DNA from: a bacterium
Lineage (GTDB): Bacteria; UBP6; UBA1177; JAKLFG01
DNA: 64,000 nt
Direction of reading: 5' to 3'
Assembly: GCA_022709425.1 (NCBI GenBank)
Contig: JAKLIW010000001.1
Span: 267,552 to 331,551 of the forward strand
Of the stretch, positions 42,216-51,332 are shown piece after piece. The notes beneath the pieces were generated by a model. It was not told the origin of the DNA and did no database searches. It saw nothing but the letters and a program-made list of their open reading frames with translations. The first letter of the stretch is position 1; each line of letters begins with the position of its first letter. A program made the translations under genes and the position numbers.

Positions 42216-44141
42216 CTATTCCTGCATCCCGGTGCCCGGTTTGACCTCTTTAAGAAGCCACTGGAAATTATCCAGAAGCACCGTCGAATCCCACGAATGG
42301 TCGGGGCCGTAGGCGACCGTTCCCTGCTCGAATATCGCGAAGCGCAACGTGATCTCTTCGCCCGGGACGACATTGCCCTGCGTGGTAAGCCAACCGGTGC
42401 AGCCGTTACCGCTACATATTCCCATAATCGTCTGTGAGCCGAAGCCGGTACCCGCCAATTCGGCATCGCCGGTGCAGGCGCCATACGGGTTAGTATTGCT
42501 CAACGCATTGCCGCAAGCCTGATTACAGACTTTAAAAAGTCCCGCAGGAGCCAGATCAACGCCGACCGGATTCCCCTTATCGTCTTTCGCAAGGTTCTTG
42601 TCCACGGGGTTCGGGTTGGTGGCGGTCGGGTTCACCGTATTGTAGGTCGAATCAAGGAGCGTGATAAAGAAATCGTTGTAGTTCTCAGACGAACAAACGG
42701 TGTTGGGATATTCTATTGAACAGAAATAGCTGTTCATTTTGAATGCGAGAGCATTGATCGGCACCTTCACCTTGACCGTCAGCATGATCGGGTCCTGTAC
42801 CACGAAATCGGGCTTGCCGGCACAGGAATTTTCTATGGTCGGGTCGGGTGGCACTCCGCCCGGGCATGAAGGAGCTTTGGGCGCCGCACAGTTAGGTTGA
42901 CGATTCAACCAATCCATGGGAACACCGCTGGCGGTCTTCATGTCTCCCGCAGCGAGAGTGGCATTGGCGGCATCGCCGGTCGGGCGATCCCACGGACCGG
43001 TCGAAAGGATCGACATCGCCATCCCTTCCTTGGCCGTTAGAACGCTCCCGAACATCGGCGGCACGGCGTAGGTCTGGTATTGATCGTCAAAATAAGGCTT
43101 TTCCAGAGAAGGTCGATTTATTTTACTGCTCCCTTCGGGACCATCGGCGATATATTCGGTGGCCGGCGGCCCGGCAAGGCCGAGTTCAGCCGACACCAGC
43201 CACGGATCGCAGATGCCGATAGCTTTGGCGAGGGCTATCGCGCTCGATGGGGTGTCGGCGCTTACCGTAAGCCCGTTGTCACACGACACCACTTCGTCCT
43301 GATGACCGTTGCAGTCGTCGTCCACGCCGTTCCCCAATATCTCCGCCCCTTCGGGAGTGACGAACTTCGGATCGGCGCCGGGACAGTCGGCCACTATCTC
43401 ACAACAGTCGCCCTGACAAACGGTGATGCCGTCACCGTCGATGTCTTCTGCGGTCTCCGGTGTTTCGTCCTTGCCGTCGCAATTCTGATCTATACCGTCA
43501 AGACATATCTCCATGGTCGGCAGGACCTCCCCTTCGCAGGGACCCCAGTTCCCGCTTGCCGCACAGGTGGCCATGCCCGACTTGCAGGGGCCGACCCCTT
43601 TTGAATTGCTCGGTCCGTGGTAACACTCCTCCGTCTCTCCCGGAGTGCACTGACCGCCGACCTGATCTTCGTCGACCGGTTCGTTATCGCCGGTCTCGTC
43701 AACGATCACCGGTTCGTCGCTATCGGTCGTCGGGGTGTTGTCCACTTTCGGCTTCTCGACACAGACCGCGGCTCCGTCCTCTTCTTTGCAGTCCTTATCT
43801 TCTGAAGCGCAGTTGAAGGTCTCGACATACTTGTCTTCCTGACAGCTCAGAATCTTGTCCCCCGAGCAAATGGATCCGGTACCAGTGCAGGCATCGCCCG
43901 GCTCGGAGCGTTCAACACACGCGCCGTTCTTGCAGTCCTTGCTGAGCGCGACACAAGATTCCTGAAGAATGAGCGCGCCGGCAGAACATTTCAACAACAA
44001 TTCACCGTCTGACGAACAGATGGTCCCATCACCCGAACAGGGTTCGCCGACGCCAATGTACGGTTCGCCATCCTCGGTCGGGGAACAGCCGATCACAAGC
44101 ACTACGCCCAACACGCCAACAAAGAAAGAAAACAGCTTCAT
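42216..44141 (-). CDS. Lipoprotein with Cys-rich module, metal-binding motif and anchor-type domain
   Basis: 641 residues from ATG 44141 (GGAGGATGAG upstream). Lipobox VIGC; an N-terminal Cys module (about 25-115: GVGEPCSGDGTICSSDGE, GDACTGTGSICSGDKILSC) almost repeated in the VWA lipoprotein at 25698-27755; MopE-like putative metal-binding repeats (ICLDGIDQNCDGKDE, NGVDDDCNGHQDE) at about 210-285; then a large C-terminal domain (ALAKAIGICDPWLVSA ... SWDSTVLLDNFQW) resembling choice-of-anchor type surface domains. Probably outer-surface structural or adhesive. Confidence 0.78.
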   Translation of the reverse strand: MKLFSFFVGVLGVVLVIGCSPTEDGEPYIGVGEPCSGDGTICSSDGELLLKCSAGALILQESCVALSKDCKNGACVERSEPGDACTGTGSICSGDKILSCQEDKYVETFNCASEDKDCKEEDGAAVCVEKPKVDNTPTTDSDEPVIVDETGDNEPVDEDQVGGQCTPGETEECYHGPSNSKGVGPCKSGMATCAASGNWGPCEGEVLPTMEICLDGIDQNCDGKDETPETAEDIDGDGITVCQGDCCEIVADCPGADPKFVTPEGAEILGNGVDDDCNGHQDEVVSCDNGLTVSADTPSSAIALAKAIGICDPWLVSAELGLAGPPATEYIADGPEGSSKINRPSLEKPYFDDQYQTYAVPPMFGSVLTAKEGMAMSILSTGPWDRPTGDAANATLAAGDMKTASGVPMDWLNRQPNCAAPKAPSCPGGVPPDPTIENSCAGKPDFVVQDPIMLTVKVKVPINALAFKMNSYFCSIEYPNTVCSSENYNDFFITLLDSTYNTVNPTATNPNPVDKNLAKDDKGNPVGVDLAPAGLFKVCNQACGNALSNTNPYGACTGDAELAGTGFGSQTIMGICSGNGCTGWLTTQGNVVPGEEITLRFAIFEQGTVAYGPDHSWDSTVLLDNFQWLLKEVKPGTGMQE

Positions 44142-44163
44142 CTCATCCTCCAACTATGATCCA

Positions 44164-45210
44164 TCAGTTCACTGTTACGGGATATATCTGCCACCCCGGA
44201 GCCAGCAGACTCCAAGTCGTGTCTCCGGTCGCATGGAACCGGAACCGCGCCTGTGCGGTCCGACAGGCGACGGGGATATCTATCGTTTGATTGGTTTTCG
44301 CGAAGCTCCAATCGTTTCCGGGGCCGCCGGCGCAGTAGCCGGGAAGACCGCCGCACTCACCGCTTTGGTCCGAAGAGGGCCACGGATTGGGCGTCATGCT
44401 GGTCCAGTTGGCCCCGGCATCACCGGAACACTGGACATAGAGCTTTTCCGATTTGTCCGATCCGGCAGCATAGGTGTAGTCATCATTTAACTGCACCGCA
44501 AAAGAAAGGGTGGCCGACGCGCACCCCGCCAGATAGATGTCGGTCGTATAGGTCAGGTCTTGGGTGTAGGAGCTGCTATGGTCGGCGGTGTAGTCAAGAT
44601 GCATGTTCCCCGATGCGCGGGTCCACCAGTTGTTGTCGTGACTCCAACCATCATCACCGCTCGCCCAGCTACCGAGAGAAAGACCCGTCGGACAAGAGGG
44701 AGGCGTATCGCCGTCCTCATCGGGGACAGCGGTGTCTTCGTCCACCATGACCGTGTCTTCATCAACGACCGGATCATTCTCGAAAGCCGCATCTTCTTCA
44801 GCGACCACGACATCTTCCTCGGTCGTTGTCTGATCGTCCGTCACCGCCACGTCCTCTTCAATCATCATTTCATCGTCAATCAAATCCTCCTCAGGTATGA
44901 CGGCATCGTCCGTCTCTTCATTGATTTCGTCCTGTTCAACAGCAGGATCATTCCCTTCGGTCGCCTCGTCCGTTGTCACATCGGTCCCCGCATCGTTTGT
45001 GTCCGTTCCTTCCGGCAGAACGGTATCTTTATCGACGATACCGGTGCCGTCATCAGGGAGCTCAACGCAGTAGCCGACCTCGCAGGTATATCCTTCGCCG
45101 CATTCCCACGATTCAATACACTCAAGACCCTCTTCTTCGGCCGGAGTACAAGCGGTCAAGAGAAAAAGAATGATGAGCGCAACAGAAAGCACTTTACCCG
45201 GATGAAGCAT
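44164..45210 (-). CDS. Lipoprotein with acidic linker and beta-sandwich domain
   Basis: 348 residues from ATG 45210 (AGAGG upstream); a frame extension to 45282 covers the promoter. Lipobox LLTAC; one small Cys knot (CIESWECGEGYTCEVGYC); a ~110-residue linker made almost only of D, E, T, V, A and N; then a C-terminal domain of about 160 residues (SLGSWASGDDGWSHDNNWW ... GWQIYPV) with a jelly-roll look, similar in style to choice-of-anchor J/MAM-like domains. First gene of the five-gene unit. Function unknown. Confidence 0.75.
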   Translation of the reverse strand: MLHPGKVLSVALIILFLLTACTPAEEEGLECIESWECGEGYTCEVGYCVELPDDGTGIVDKDTVLPEGTDTNDAGTDVTTDEATEGNDPAVEQDEINEETDDAVIPEEDLIDDEMMIEEDVAVTDDQTTTEEDVVVAEEDAAFENDPVVDEDTVMVDEDTAVPDEDGDTPPSCPTGLSLGSWASGDDGWSHDNNWWTRASGNMHLDYTADHSSSYTQDLTYTTDIYLAGCASATLSFAVQLNDDYTYAAGSDKSEKLYVQCSGDAGANWTSMTPNPWPSSDQSGECGGLPGYCAGGPGNDWSFAKTNQTIDIPVACRTAQARFRFHATGDTTWSLLAPGWQIYPVTVN

Positions 45211-45254
45211 GTCAACACCTCTTAAGGGCGTGTAGTAAAATGTCTCATACCTAA

Positions 45255-45282
45255 ACCTTACACGCTTCTTTTTCTTTCGCAA
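45255..45282 (-). promoter_or_regulatory. Candidate promoter of the five-gene lipoprotein unit
   Basis: On the minus strand TTGCGA (45282-45277), 16 bases, TAAGGT (45260-45255), 44 bases before the ATG at 45210. Confidence 0.45.
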
Positions 45283-45354
45283 GTGTTTTTTTGAGGTCCT
45301 ATATTACTGAGTTTTTCTTTTAAAAAGATTCGCTTGGCCCGTGTAGCGGTACTA

Positions 45355-47157
45355 TCAGCCGCGCAGGGTGTTGATAATGAGCAGGAATACCCCGGCCAAA
45401 CTTTCGCCGGCGATAAGTCCCGATGCCGCAGGCACGATCTGTTCGTCCCACTCCTTCTTCTTCCACGAAAGGATGAGCACAATCAGCGCGCCGAGGAACA
45501 TCGCGAGACACGACGAGAACGGGATGGTGAACGCGAGTCCGATCCCCATCGCCGAAGGAACGAAGCGCGCCACTTTGGGCAACCACCGGTCGACGCACGG
45601 GATCAGGATGCCGAGCAGCGCGCCGGCAAGGATCGACCACCGTATCGAGATCGACAGACTGCCGATCCCCTCCGAAAGCAGTTTCGCCACCGACGCCCAT
45701 ATCTGCGCCGCGGGCGCCGGGAACATCTGCGTCCCGAGCGCCTCGGGGCCCGGCACGATGATATAGAATACCGGTACCACCACGAGCGTCCCGGCGAATA
45801 CGCCGATGAACTGCGCGAGGAACTGTTTGCGCGGATTGGCACCCAGCAGGTAGCCGCATTTGAGGCCGGTCAGCAGGTCGGCCGACGCCCCCGCCGCGTC
45901 GGCGGTGATCGAGGCGGCCATGAGATTCGGTATCATCCGTTTCGGAACGAGCACCCCGTAGGCAAGTTGGGTCAGCTTCCCCATCGCCCCGACCGGCGTG
46001 GTGTCGGTCTCGCCGGTGGCGCGGCAGGCGACCATCGCCAGCACGAACGAGAGCGCTATCGCGAACAGCGACATCGCCACCCCGACCTCGAACACGAAAT
46101 ACATGATCAGGCAGATGCCGGCCGAAGTGGCCGCCATACCGGCAGCGAACCACGAACCGGGGACCTCGATCTGCTCGTAGGCGGTCAGCGCCCGTTTCTC
46201 CTTGCGGAAGATATCGGCCATGCCGGCGAAGGTCCGCGCGATGACCCGCCATTGGAAGGCGAACGAGGTGAGCCCCGCCATGACCATGACCGACGCGCCG
46301 AACCAGAGGCTCCATTTGACGATCACGCTGTAGGAGAAGGCGCCGTCCTCGCCGGGGTGCAATATCCCCATCCCCGCCAGCCATGGCGCGAGTATCGCGT
46401 AGTTGAGTATCGCCCCGAAAAGGATGCTCCAAGCCGTCCGCCACCCCATGAGGGCGCCGCCGCCGACCAGCAGCAGGCTCGATTCGAGCGACATGGTGAA
46501 TTTCTGCGCCCACTGGCCGAAGACGAAGTATTCGTACCGGACCAATCCGAACATATCTTCGCCGAGGAGCTTGTTGAACACGCCTATCCCGGCTGTCGCG
46601 AAGAGCACCTTGGCGTTCCGCACCCCTTCAGCGCCGCTGGAATAAAGGCTTTTGAGCGTTTCGGCCGACGCCGTGCCGCTCGGGAAGGGCAGTTTCTCGA
46701 CATTGACCATCTGCCGTTTGAGCGGTATCGCCATGAAGGTGCCGAGCAGCGCGATGAACAGTATCCACAGCCCGAGTATCCAGATATTCAGGTGCTGTCC
46801 GGTGATCATGACATAGGCGGCGATGGCGCTTACCAGCGTTCCGCCCGTCGTGTAGCCCGACGCCGAAGCGAGCGACTGCATGGCGTTGTTCTCGAGGAGC
46901 GTCATATTGCGGGTCCTGAAGACCTTCGAAATGACATTCCATATCGCGAAGGAGAGTATCACCGCCGTGATTGCGACGCCGAACCCCCACCCCGTCTTGA
47001 GGCCGATATAAAGGTTAGTCAGCGACATGAAACCGCCGAGCAGCGCCCCGGTCACTACCGCGCGGACGGTCAGTTGCGGCTTATCGCCCTGATAGACCGT
47101 GTCGAGCCAGAGCTGTTCCTCCTCCTCGGGGGTCAGTTTCTTCTTTATCTCTTCCAT
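45355..47157 (-). CDS. OPT-family oligopeptide transporter
   Basis: 600 residues with about 14-16 hydrophobic helices. Family stretches include LTVRAVVTGALLGGFMSLTNLYIGLKTGW near the start, ASASGYTTGGTLVSA, PFPSGTASAETLKSLY and LVPKRMIPNLMAASITADAAGASADLLTGLKCGYLLGANPRKQF. OPT proteins import peptides or metal chelates by proton coupling; this bacterial subgroup is not resolved further. It is 12 bases after a small membrane protein gene at the end of the dnaN-recF run. Confidence 0.9.
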   Translation of the reverse strand: MEEIKKKLTPEEEEQLWLDTVYQGDKPQLTVRAVVTGALLGGFMSLTNLYIGLKTGWGFGVAITAVILSFAIWNVISKVFRTRNMTLLENNAMQSLASASGYTTGGTLVSAIAAYVMITGQHLNIWILGLWILFIALLGTFMAIPLKRQMVNVEKLPFPSGTASAETLKSLYSSGAEGVRNAKVLFATAGIGVFNKLLGEDMFGLVRYEYFVFGQWAQKFTMSLESSLLLVGGGALMGWRTAWSILFGAILNYAILAPWLAGMGILHPGEDGAFSYSVIVKWSLWFGASVMVMAGLTSFAFQWRVIARTFAGMADIFRKEKRALTAYEQIEVPGSWFAAGMAATSAGICLIMYFVFEVGVAMSLFAIALSFVLAMVACRATGETDTTPVGAMGKLTQLAYGVLVPKRMIPNLMAASITADAAGASADLLTGLKCGYLLGANPRKQFLAQFIGVFAGTLVVVPVFYIIVPGPEALGTQMFPAPAAQIWASVAKLLSEGIGSLSISIRWSILAGALLGILIPCVDRWLPKVARFVPSAMGIGLAFTIPFSSCLAMFLGALIVLILSWKKKEWDEQIVPAASGLIAGESLAGVFLLIINTLRG

Positions 47158-47169
47158 CTAATCCTCCCG

Positions 47170-47517
47170 TCAGAACCGGTTCCCGAAGAAGGCGGTGAAG
47201 GCGTCCCAGCCGAACCACAGCCGCGCGTAACCATAGTATAAAAGAGCCAGAAGCGCAACGAAAACGACGAAAAGCCCGATGGTCCGGCCGAGCATCTTCT
47301 TGCCGGTCCGCAGCAGGAACTTCGACAGCGCGCCCGCCCAACTGTCGAGATAGGCGAACAGCGGCATCAGGAACACCACCAGCACCAACATCGCGAGCGC
47401 CGTCGCAACGGCGGGGGGGAACTCGCTGCGCATTCGCCCCAGTACAAAGGCGGTGAGCAGATTCGACAGCAGGTTCGCCGCAAGCACCGACACGAACATC
47501 AGCAGAAACTTCACCAT
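47170..47517 (-). CDS. Small membrane protein
   Basis: 115 residues with three to four hydrophobic helices (MVKFLLMFVSVLAANLLSNLL, PAVATALAMLVLVVFLMPLF, GLFVVFVALLALLYYGYARL) joined by short basic loops. No family recognised. Located three bases after recF and 12 before the OPT gene, so it may assist that transporter. Confidence 0.7.
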   Translation of the reverse strand: MVKFLLMFVSVLAANLLSNLLTAFVLGRMRSEFPPAVATALAMLVLVVFLMPLFAYLDSWAGALSKFLLRTGKKMLGRTIGLFVVFVALLALLYYGYARLWFGWDAFTAFFGNRF

Positions 47518-47520
47518 CCT

Positions 47521-48558
47521 CTATTCTCCCAACGATATCAAAGTGCAGTCTCCCGGCACGCTCCCCTCCCCCGCCGGACGGTGCGAGGTGACGACGGTCT
47601 GGAACGGTAGCGCGCCGACCAGTGTCATCGCCCGGTCGCGCCGGTCGCGGTCCATGAAGGAGAATATCTCGTCGGCGATAAAAAGGGGAGGCCACCCGGC
47701 GTCGCCCAAGAGCAGCGTCTCGGCGAGCCGCAGACAGAAGGCGCCGAAGGCCACCTCGCCCGATGACGACGACTTCGCCGCCCGTCCCGTCAGTTCCATC
47801 TGGATATCGTCGAGATGCGGCCCGTAGAGAAGACATCCCCGTTCCGCCTCGCGCACCATCCGGTCATGCAGCCGTTTGCGTACCTCATCCCCCTCTTCGG
47901 CGGGCATCCGAATCGCGATCGACAGCTCCAGCCCCGCCTGCCGCGCCACTTTTTCAAAATTAGCGATGATCGCCTGCGCAGCCGCGCCGCGCCGGTTCCG
48001 TATCGCGCTGATGAGCGGCACCGCCGCCTCGTTGAGATGCTTGAGACCGCTTTTTCTTTCGTGCCGCAGGAGCGCCGTTTTCTGCTTGACGAACCGCAGA
48101 TACTGCGACGCGATGTCGATATACCCGCGGTCGAGTCCCATCGCCGCGCGGTCGATGAAATCGCGCCGTCGTTTGGGCGATCCGCTCACCATCTCGATAT
48201 CCTCCTGCGTACACAGAACGAACGAGGTGGCGCCGATGAGCGCCCGGCGCGAGATGGTCAGACCGTCGCGCGTCAGTTTTTTTTGTCCTTTGCGATCGAA
48301 CCCGCTGGTAAATGATGCCCGTTCGAGTCCGCCCAGATCGACCGTCGCTTTGACGAAGGCATGGTCGGCCCCTTCGCGGATACATTCCTTGAGATCGGCG
48401 GTCCGGAAACTTTTGCCTCCGAGCGCTGCGGCACAGGCCTCGGCGATGGTGGTCTTCCCCGACCCGTTCGGTCCGCTGATAAGGGTCCGTCCGCCGAAAG
48501 AGAATTCTATCTCATCGAATTTTCTAAAATTTCTCAGCAGCAGGTGCTCAAGATGCAT
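47521..48558 (-). CDS. recF: DNA replication/repair protein RecF
   Basis: 345 residues. Walker A GPNGSGKT at 29-36 following LRNFRKFDEIEF, a middle region with LCTQEDIEMVSGSPKRRRDFIDRA, and the SMC-like C-terminus with SSGEVAFGAFCLRLAE (signature) and LFIADEIFSFMDRDRR (Walker B). It helps load RecA on gapped DNA. Slightly shorter than typical RecF. It starts 10 bases after dnaN, but gyrB, the usual next gene, is absent here. Confidence 0.93.
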   Translation of the reverse strand: MHLEHLLLRNFRKFDEIEFSFGGRTLISGPNGSGKTTIAEACAAALGGKSFRTADLKECIREGADHAFVKATVDLGGLERASFTSGFDRKGQKKLTRDGLTISRRALIGATSFVLCTQEDIEMVSGSPKRRRDFIDRAAMGLDRGYIDIASQYLRFVKQKTALLRHERKSGLKHLNEAAVPLISAIRNRRGAAAQAIIANFEKVARQAGLELSIAIRMPAEEGDEVRKRLHDRMVREAERGCLLYGPHLDDIQMELTGRAAKSSSSGEVAFGAFCLRLAETLLLGDAGWPPLFIADEIFSFMDRDRRDRAMTLVGALPFQTVVTSHRPAGEGSVPGDCTLISLGE

Positions 48559-48568
48559 AACGGCCGCG

Positions 48569-49711
48569 CTATATGCGGAGCGGCATCACCATGTGGGTAT
48601 AGGTGAATTCGGGGTTCTTTTCGATGATGGTGAGCGGACGAAGACCCTCTTCCACGATGAGGCGGGTCTTCTCGTCATCGATGACGCCGACCACTTCGAG
48701 GAAATAACGGGCGTTCAGACCGATGGTCCGGTCGCTCTGGAAGCCCTTCTCTACCAATATCTCGTCGCTCGAACTGCCGCCGAACTCGCTACTGGCGCTC
48801 ATCCGCAGGGTATCGCCCTTGAACTCGAAACGGGCGGCCCAGATCTTTTCTTCGGTCGACAGCGCGATGACCCGCTTGATACCGTCCACCAGCTCCTTGC
48901 GCCGTACCTCCGCGTGATCCTTTTTCTCTATCTGCGCCGAATTTCCGGTCACATTGCGATAACTCGGGAACTCATTCTTGATAAGGCGACAGATGAAGGC
49001 GACCGTATCGGCCGTGATGATAAGCTTTCCCTCTTTTATGGAAAGTTTTGCTTCGTCTATGTCACTGAATATTTTAACAATCTCTGAAAAATTCTTACCG
49101 GGTATCACAATGCCTTCGGCCAATTCCTTGAGCGGTAGCTTGAAGTTCTCAAGCGTTACAATGGAGATGCGATGGATATCGGTGGTCACCAGTTCTATGA
49201 CCTCTCGTTTCTCGTCGGTCACCCGCATCATCAGAACACCCGAATAGGTCTTATTGTAATTGGGATCGGTCATGGAGAACTGTAGTTTTTTGAAAAGCGG
49301 CAGTATCTTTTTCAGCGGGACCGTGACCTCATCCCCCACTTCACTCGATACGGCGGGAAAATCATTGGCATCGCCGCAGGGTAATGTATAACCGGTCTTA
49401 TCGGAGGTCACCGACAACACATTGTGTTCCCCGTCATGTTCCAGTTTAACCGTCTCTCCACGCACTCCTTTGCATATCTCATTAAAATGACGGGCAGGAA
49501 TTGCTATTTTGACCTCTCCTTCATAATCGACTGCGGTGAGCCGTACGATGACCGAGGTATCAAGATTTGTCGCCACAATACGACATTGATTCTTCGTCGA
49601 TTCCATCAACACATGTGAAAGTATCGGCATGGTGCTTTTTTTCTCAACCGATGTCATACAATACTCGATTGCTCTGAGCAGTTCTTCTCTTTTGAATGTG
49701 ATCCGTGTCAT
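48569..49711 (-). CDS. dnaN: DNA polymerase III beta subunit (sliding clamp)
   Basis: 380 residues covering the three clamp domains: MTRITFKREELLRAI, SHVLMESTKNQCRIVATNLD, IAIPARHFNEICKGV, FSMTDPNYNKTYSGVLM, and the terminal TYTHMVMPLRI that lines the binding cleft. It forms the ring that tethers polymerase to DNA. Upstream is the AT-rich gap that separates it from dnaA; a TTACTA-16-TACTAT pair near 49738-49765 on the minus strand could be its promoter. Confidence 0.96.
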   Translation of the reverse strand: MTRITFKREELLRAIEYCMTSVEKKSTMPILSHVLMESTKNQCRIVATNLDTSVIVRLTAVDYEGEVKIAIPARHFNEICKGVRGETVKLEHDGEHNVLSVTSDKTGYTLPCGDANDFPAVSSEVGDEVTVPLKKILPLFKKLQFSMTDPNYNKTYSGVLMMRVTDEKREVIELVTTDIHRISIVTLENFKLPLKELAEGIVIPGKNFSEIVKIFSDIDEAKLSIKEGKLIITADTVAFICRLIKNEFPSYRNVTGNSAQIEKKDHAEVRRKELVDGIKRVIALSTEEKIWAARFEFKGDTLRMSASSEFGGSSSDEILVEKGFQSDRTIGLNARYFLEVVGVIDDEKTRLIVEEGLRPLTIIEKNPEFTYTHMVMPLRI

Positions 49712-49910
49712 GGTTCCCTCCTTTTTCCAGTATTGTTTATAGTATATATAAGGATATTAATAGTAATAATATGTTGTGTGAAGTGTTTAAACCCATTTAA
49801 TATAATGATATTACTCATACTAATAAAAACCATACTAATGATGACACTGGTCGTAAAAATGATGAAAAAAAGAGATAACATCTTTTTAACAGCCTTTGTT
49901 TGAACATCTG
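49712..49910. other. AT-rich dnaA-dnaN intergenic region, candidate oriC
   Basis: This 199-bp gap is far more AT-rich than the rest of the window. It has short repeats of CATACTAAT type (49816 and 49831 areas) and TAATAGTAATAATATG (about 49758-49773), which looks like the trinucleotide DnaA-trio pattern of unwinding regions. I find no perfect TTATCCACA DnaA box. Position between dnaA and dnaN supports an origin role, but the dnaA upstream gap is an alternative. Confidence 0.4.
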
Positions 49911-51245
49911 TTAATACTTCATATCTTCTATTTCCCGTTCGAGCTTCTCAACGATCTTTTTGATGTTGATATCATCTATAAAAAGCTTTTCGATACGAGT
50001 GATGGAAGAAATAACGGTTGCATGATTGCGACCACTGAATCGCTCGCCGATATCGACCAACGTATTACCGGTGTACTTTTTTGAAAGAAACATGGCTATC
50101 TGCCGTGAAAGTGATACTTGTTTTGACCGTTCTTTAGAAAGTATATCGGATACTTTTACTCCCATGACGGTTGCAGTCATTTTAATTATGTCATCCATGG
50201 TGATATTGGTTTTGACCCGTATCATATCGCGAAGACGATCGCTGGCAAATTCCTTTGATATTTCTTTGCGGCCAACTATCTCGGCCGAGATTTGAAGGGT
50301 TTTTAGGGCTCCTTCTATTTGTCGGACATTATTTTTAAAATTCTTTGCTATAAAAAATACCGCATCATCATCGACGGACATTTCATATAACTCTGCCTTT
50401 TTGCGCACGATCGCGACTCGGGTATCGAGTTCAGGCGGTTTTATTTCGATGGTGACACCCCAGTCAAAACGAGATTTTAGCCGGTCGTCTATTTCGCGGA
50501 TCTCTCCGGGATAACGATCGGAAGTGATGACGATCTGTTTCTTGGCATGGTGATATTCATTAAACATCCGAAAAAATTCTTCTTGAATACCCGGGGTCTT
50601 CATAAACTGGATATCGTCGACCAGTAAAAAATCGTAAGACATGATGGTATCATGAAATTTCTGCAGGCCGTTCTCGCTCATCGCCTTGTAAAACTCGTTA
50701 ATAAGTTTCTGTGACGATATATAACATGCAGTGCGATTTTTTCCTGAAATAAAATTTCCGATGGCATTGAGCAGATGCGTTTTTCCCAAACCAGTTCCGC
50801 CGTAGATGACTAACGGGTTACGGTTGGTGCCCGGATGCTTTGCGACATAAAGCGCCGATTCGTAAACATCCTTGTTGCTCGGACCCGAAACGAAGGTCGT
50901 GAAGGTATACTCGTTGGATAAGAGGGTACTGCGTTGTTTCGTCCGCTTGCCGTGATCCGTGGACAGAGCTTCGGTCAGCGGCAGCAACGGCTGAAGATCC
51001 TCCATATCAGAAAGTTTTTTGACGATGAAGCGAACAACTATATCGGGAGCTATGAGCTCTCGCGCTAGGGTGGTAATTTTTTTATCGAGGTGCTGTTTTT
51101 CGAGCAAGGTCACTATCTGTTGACTTGGACAACCGATAACCAACTCTTCATTACTTTCTTTAATGGCGCGCAACGGATTAACGAACGCTTTGACGATATT
51201 GGTATTCTCGGAGGCGTTAAGATGTTCTTTTATTTTTTTCCACAT
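49911..51245 (-). CDS. dnaA: Chromosomal replication initiator protein DnaA
   Basis: 444 residues. Domain I is short; Walker A GGTGLGKT at 149-156, LLVDDIQF as Walker B, and a box VII-like NNVRQIEGALK are intact. In the domain IV signature the family usually has GGRDHTTV; here residues 405-411 read GRNHATV, so the Asp and first Thr that contact the DnaA box in E. coli are Asn and Ala. The gene has clearly lower GC and more AT-ending codons than most neighbours. It opens origin DNA for replication. Confidence 0.96.
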   Translation of the reverse strand: MWKKIKEHLNASENTNIVKAFVNPLRAIKESNEELVIGCPSQQIVTLLEKQHLDKKITTLARELIAPDIVVRFIVKKLSDMEDLQPLLPLTEALSTDHGKRTKQRSTLLSNEYTFTTFVSGPSNKDVYESALYVAKHPGTNRNPLVIYGGTGLGKTHLLNAIGNFISGKNRTACYISSQKLINEFYKAMSENGLQKFHDTIMSYDFLLVDDIQFMKTPGIQEEFFRMFNEYHHAKKQIVITSDRYPGEIREIDDRLKSRFDWGVTIEIKPPELDTRVAIVRKKAELYEMSVDDDAVFFIAKNFKNNVRQIEGALKTLQISAEIVGRKEISKEFASDRLRDMIRVKTNITMDDIIKMTATVMGVKVSDILSKERSKQVSLSRQIAMFLSKKYTGNTLVDIGERFSGRNHATVISSITRIEKLFIDDINIKKIVEKLEREIEDMKY

Positions 51246-51287
51246 AGGATATACCTTTTCTCCCTTAAGAGCACAGAGTGCAGAGGT

Positions 51288-51315
51288 ATTCTATCAAGCA
51301 TTTTCTCTTTTTCAA
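51288..51315 (-). promoter_or_regulatory. Promoter for dnaA
   Basis: On the minus strand TTGAAA (51315-51310), 16 bases, TAGAAT (51293-51288), 42 bases before the dnaA ATG. Confidence 0.6.
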
Positions 51316-51332
51316 TTTCATTGACAAAATTT

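Noticed and set aside
45334..47241. A 635-codon open frame on the plus strand
   Set aside because: It mirrors the OPT transporter on the other strand; low-complexity R/E/H-rich translation, no domain or ribosome site.
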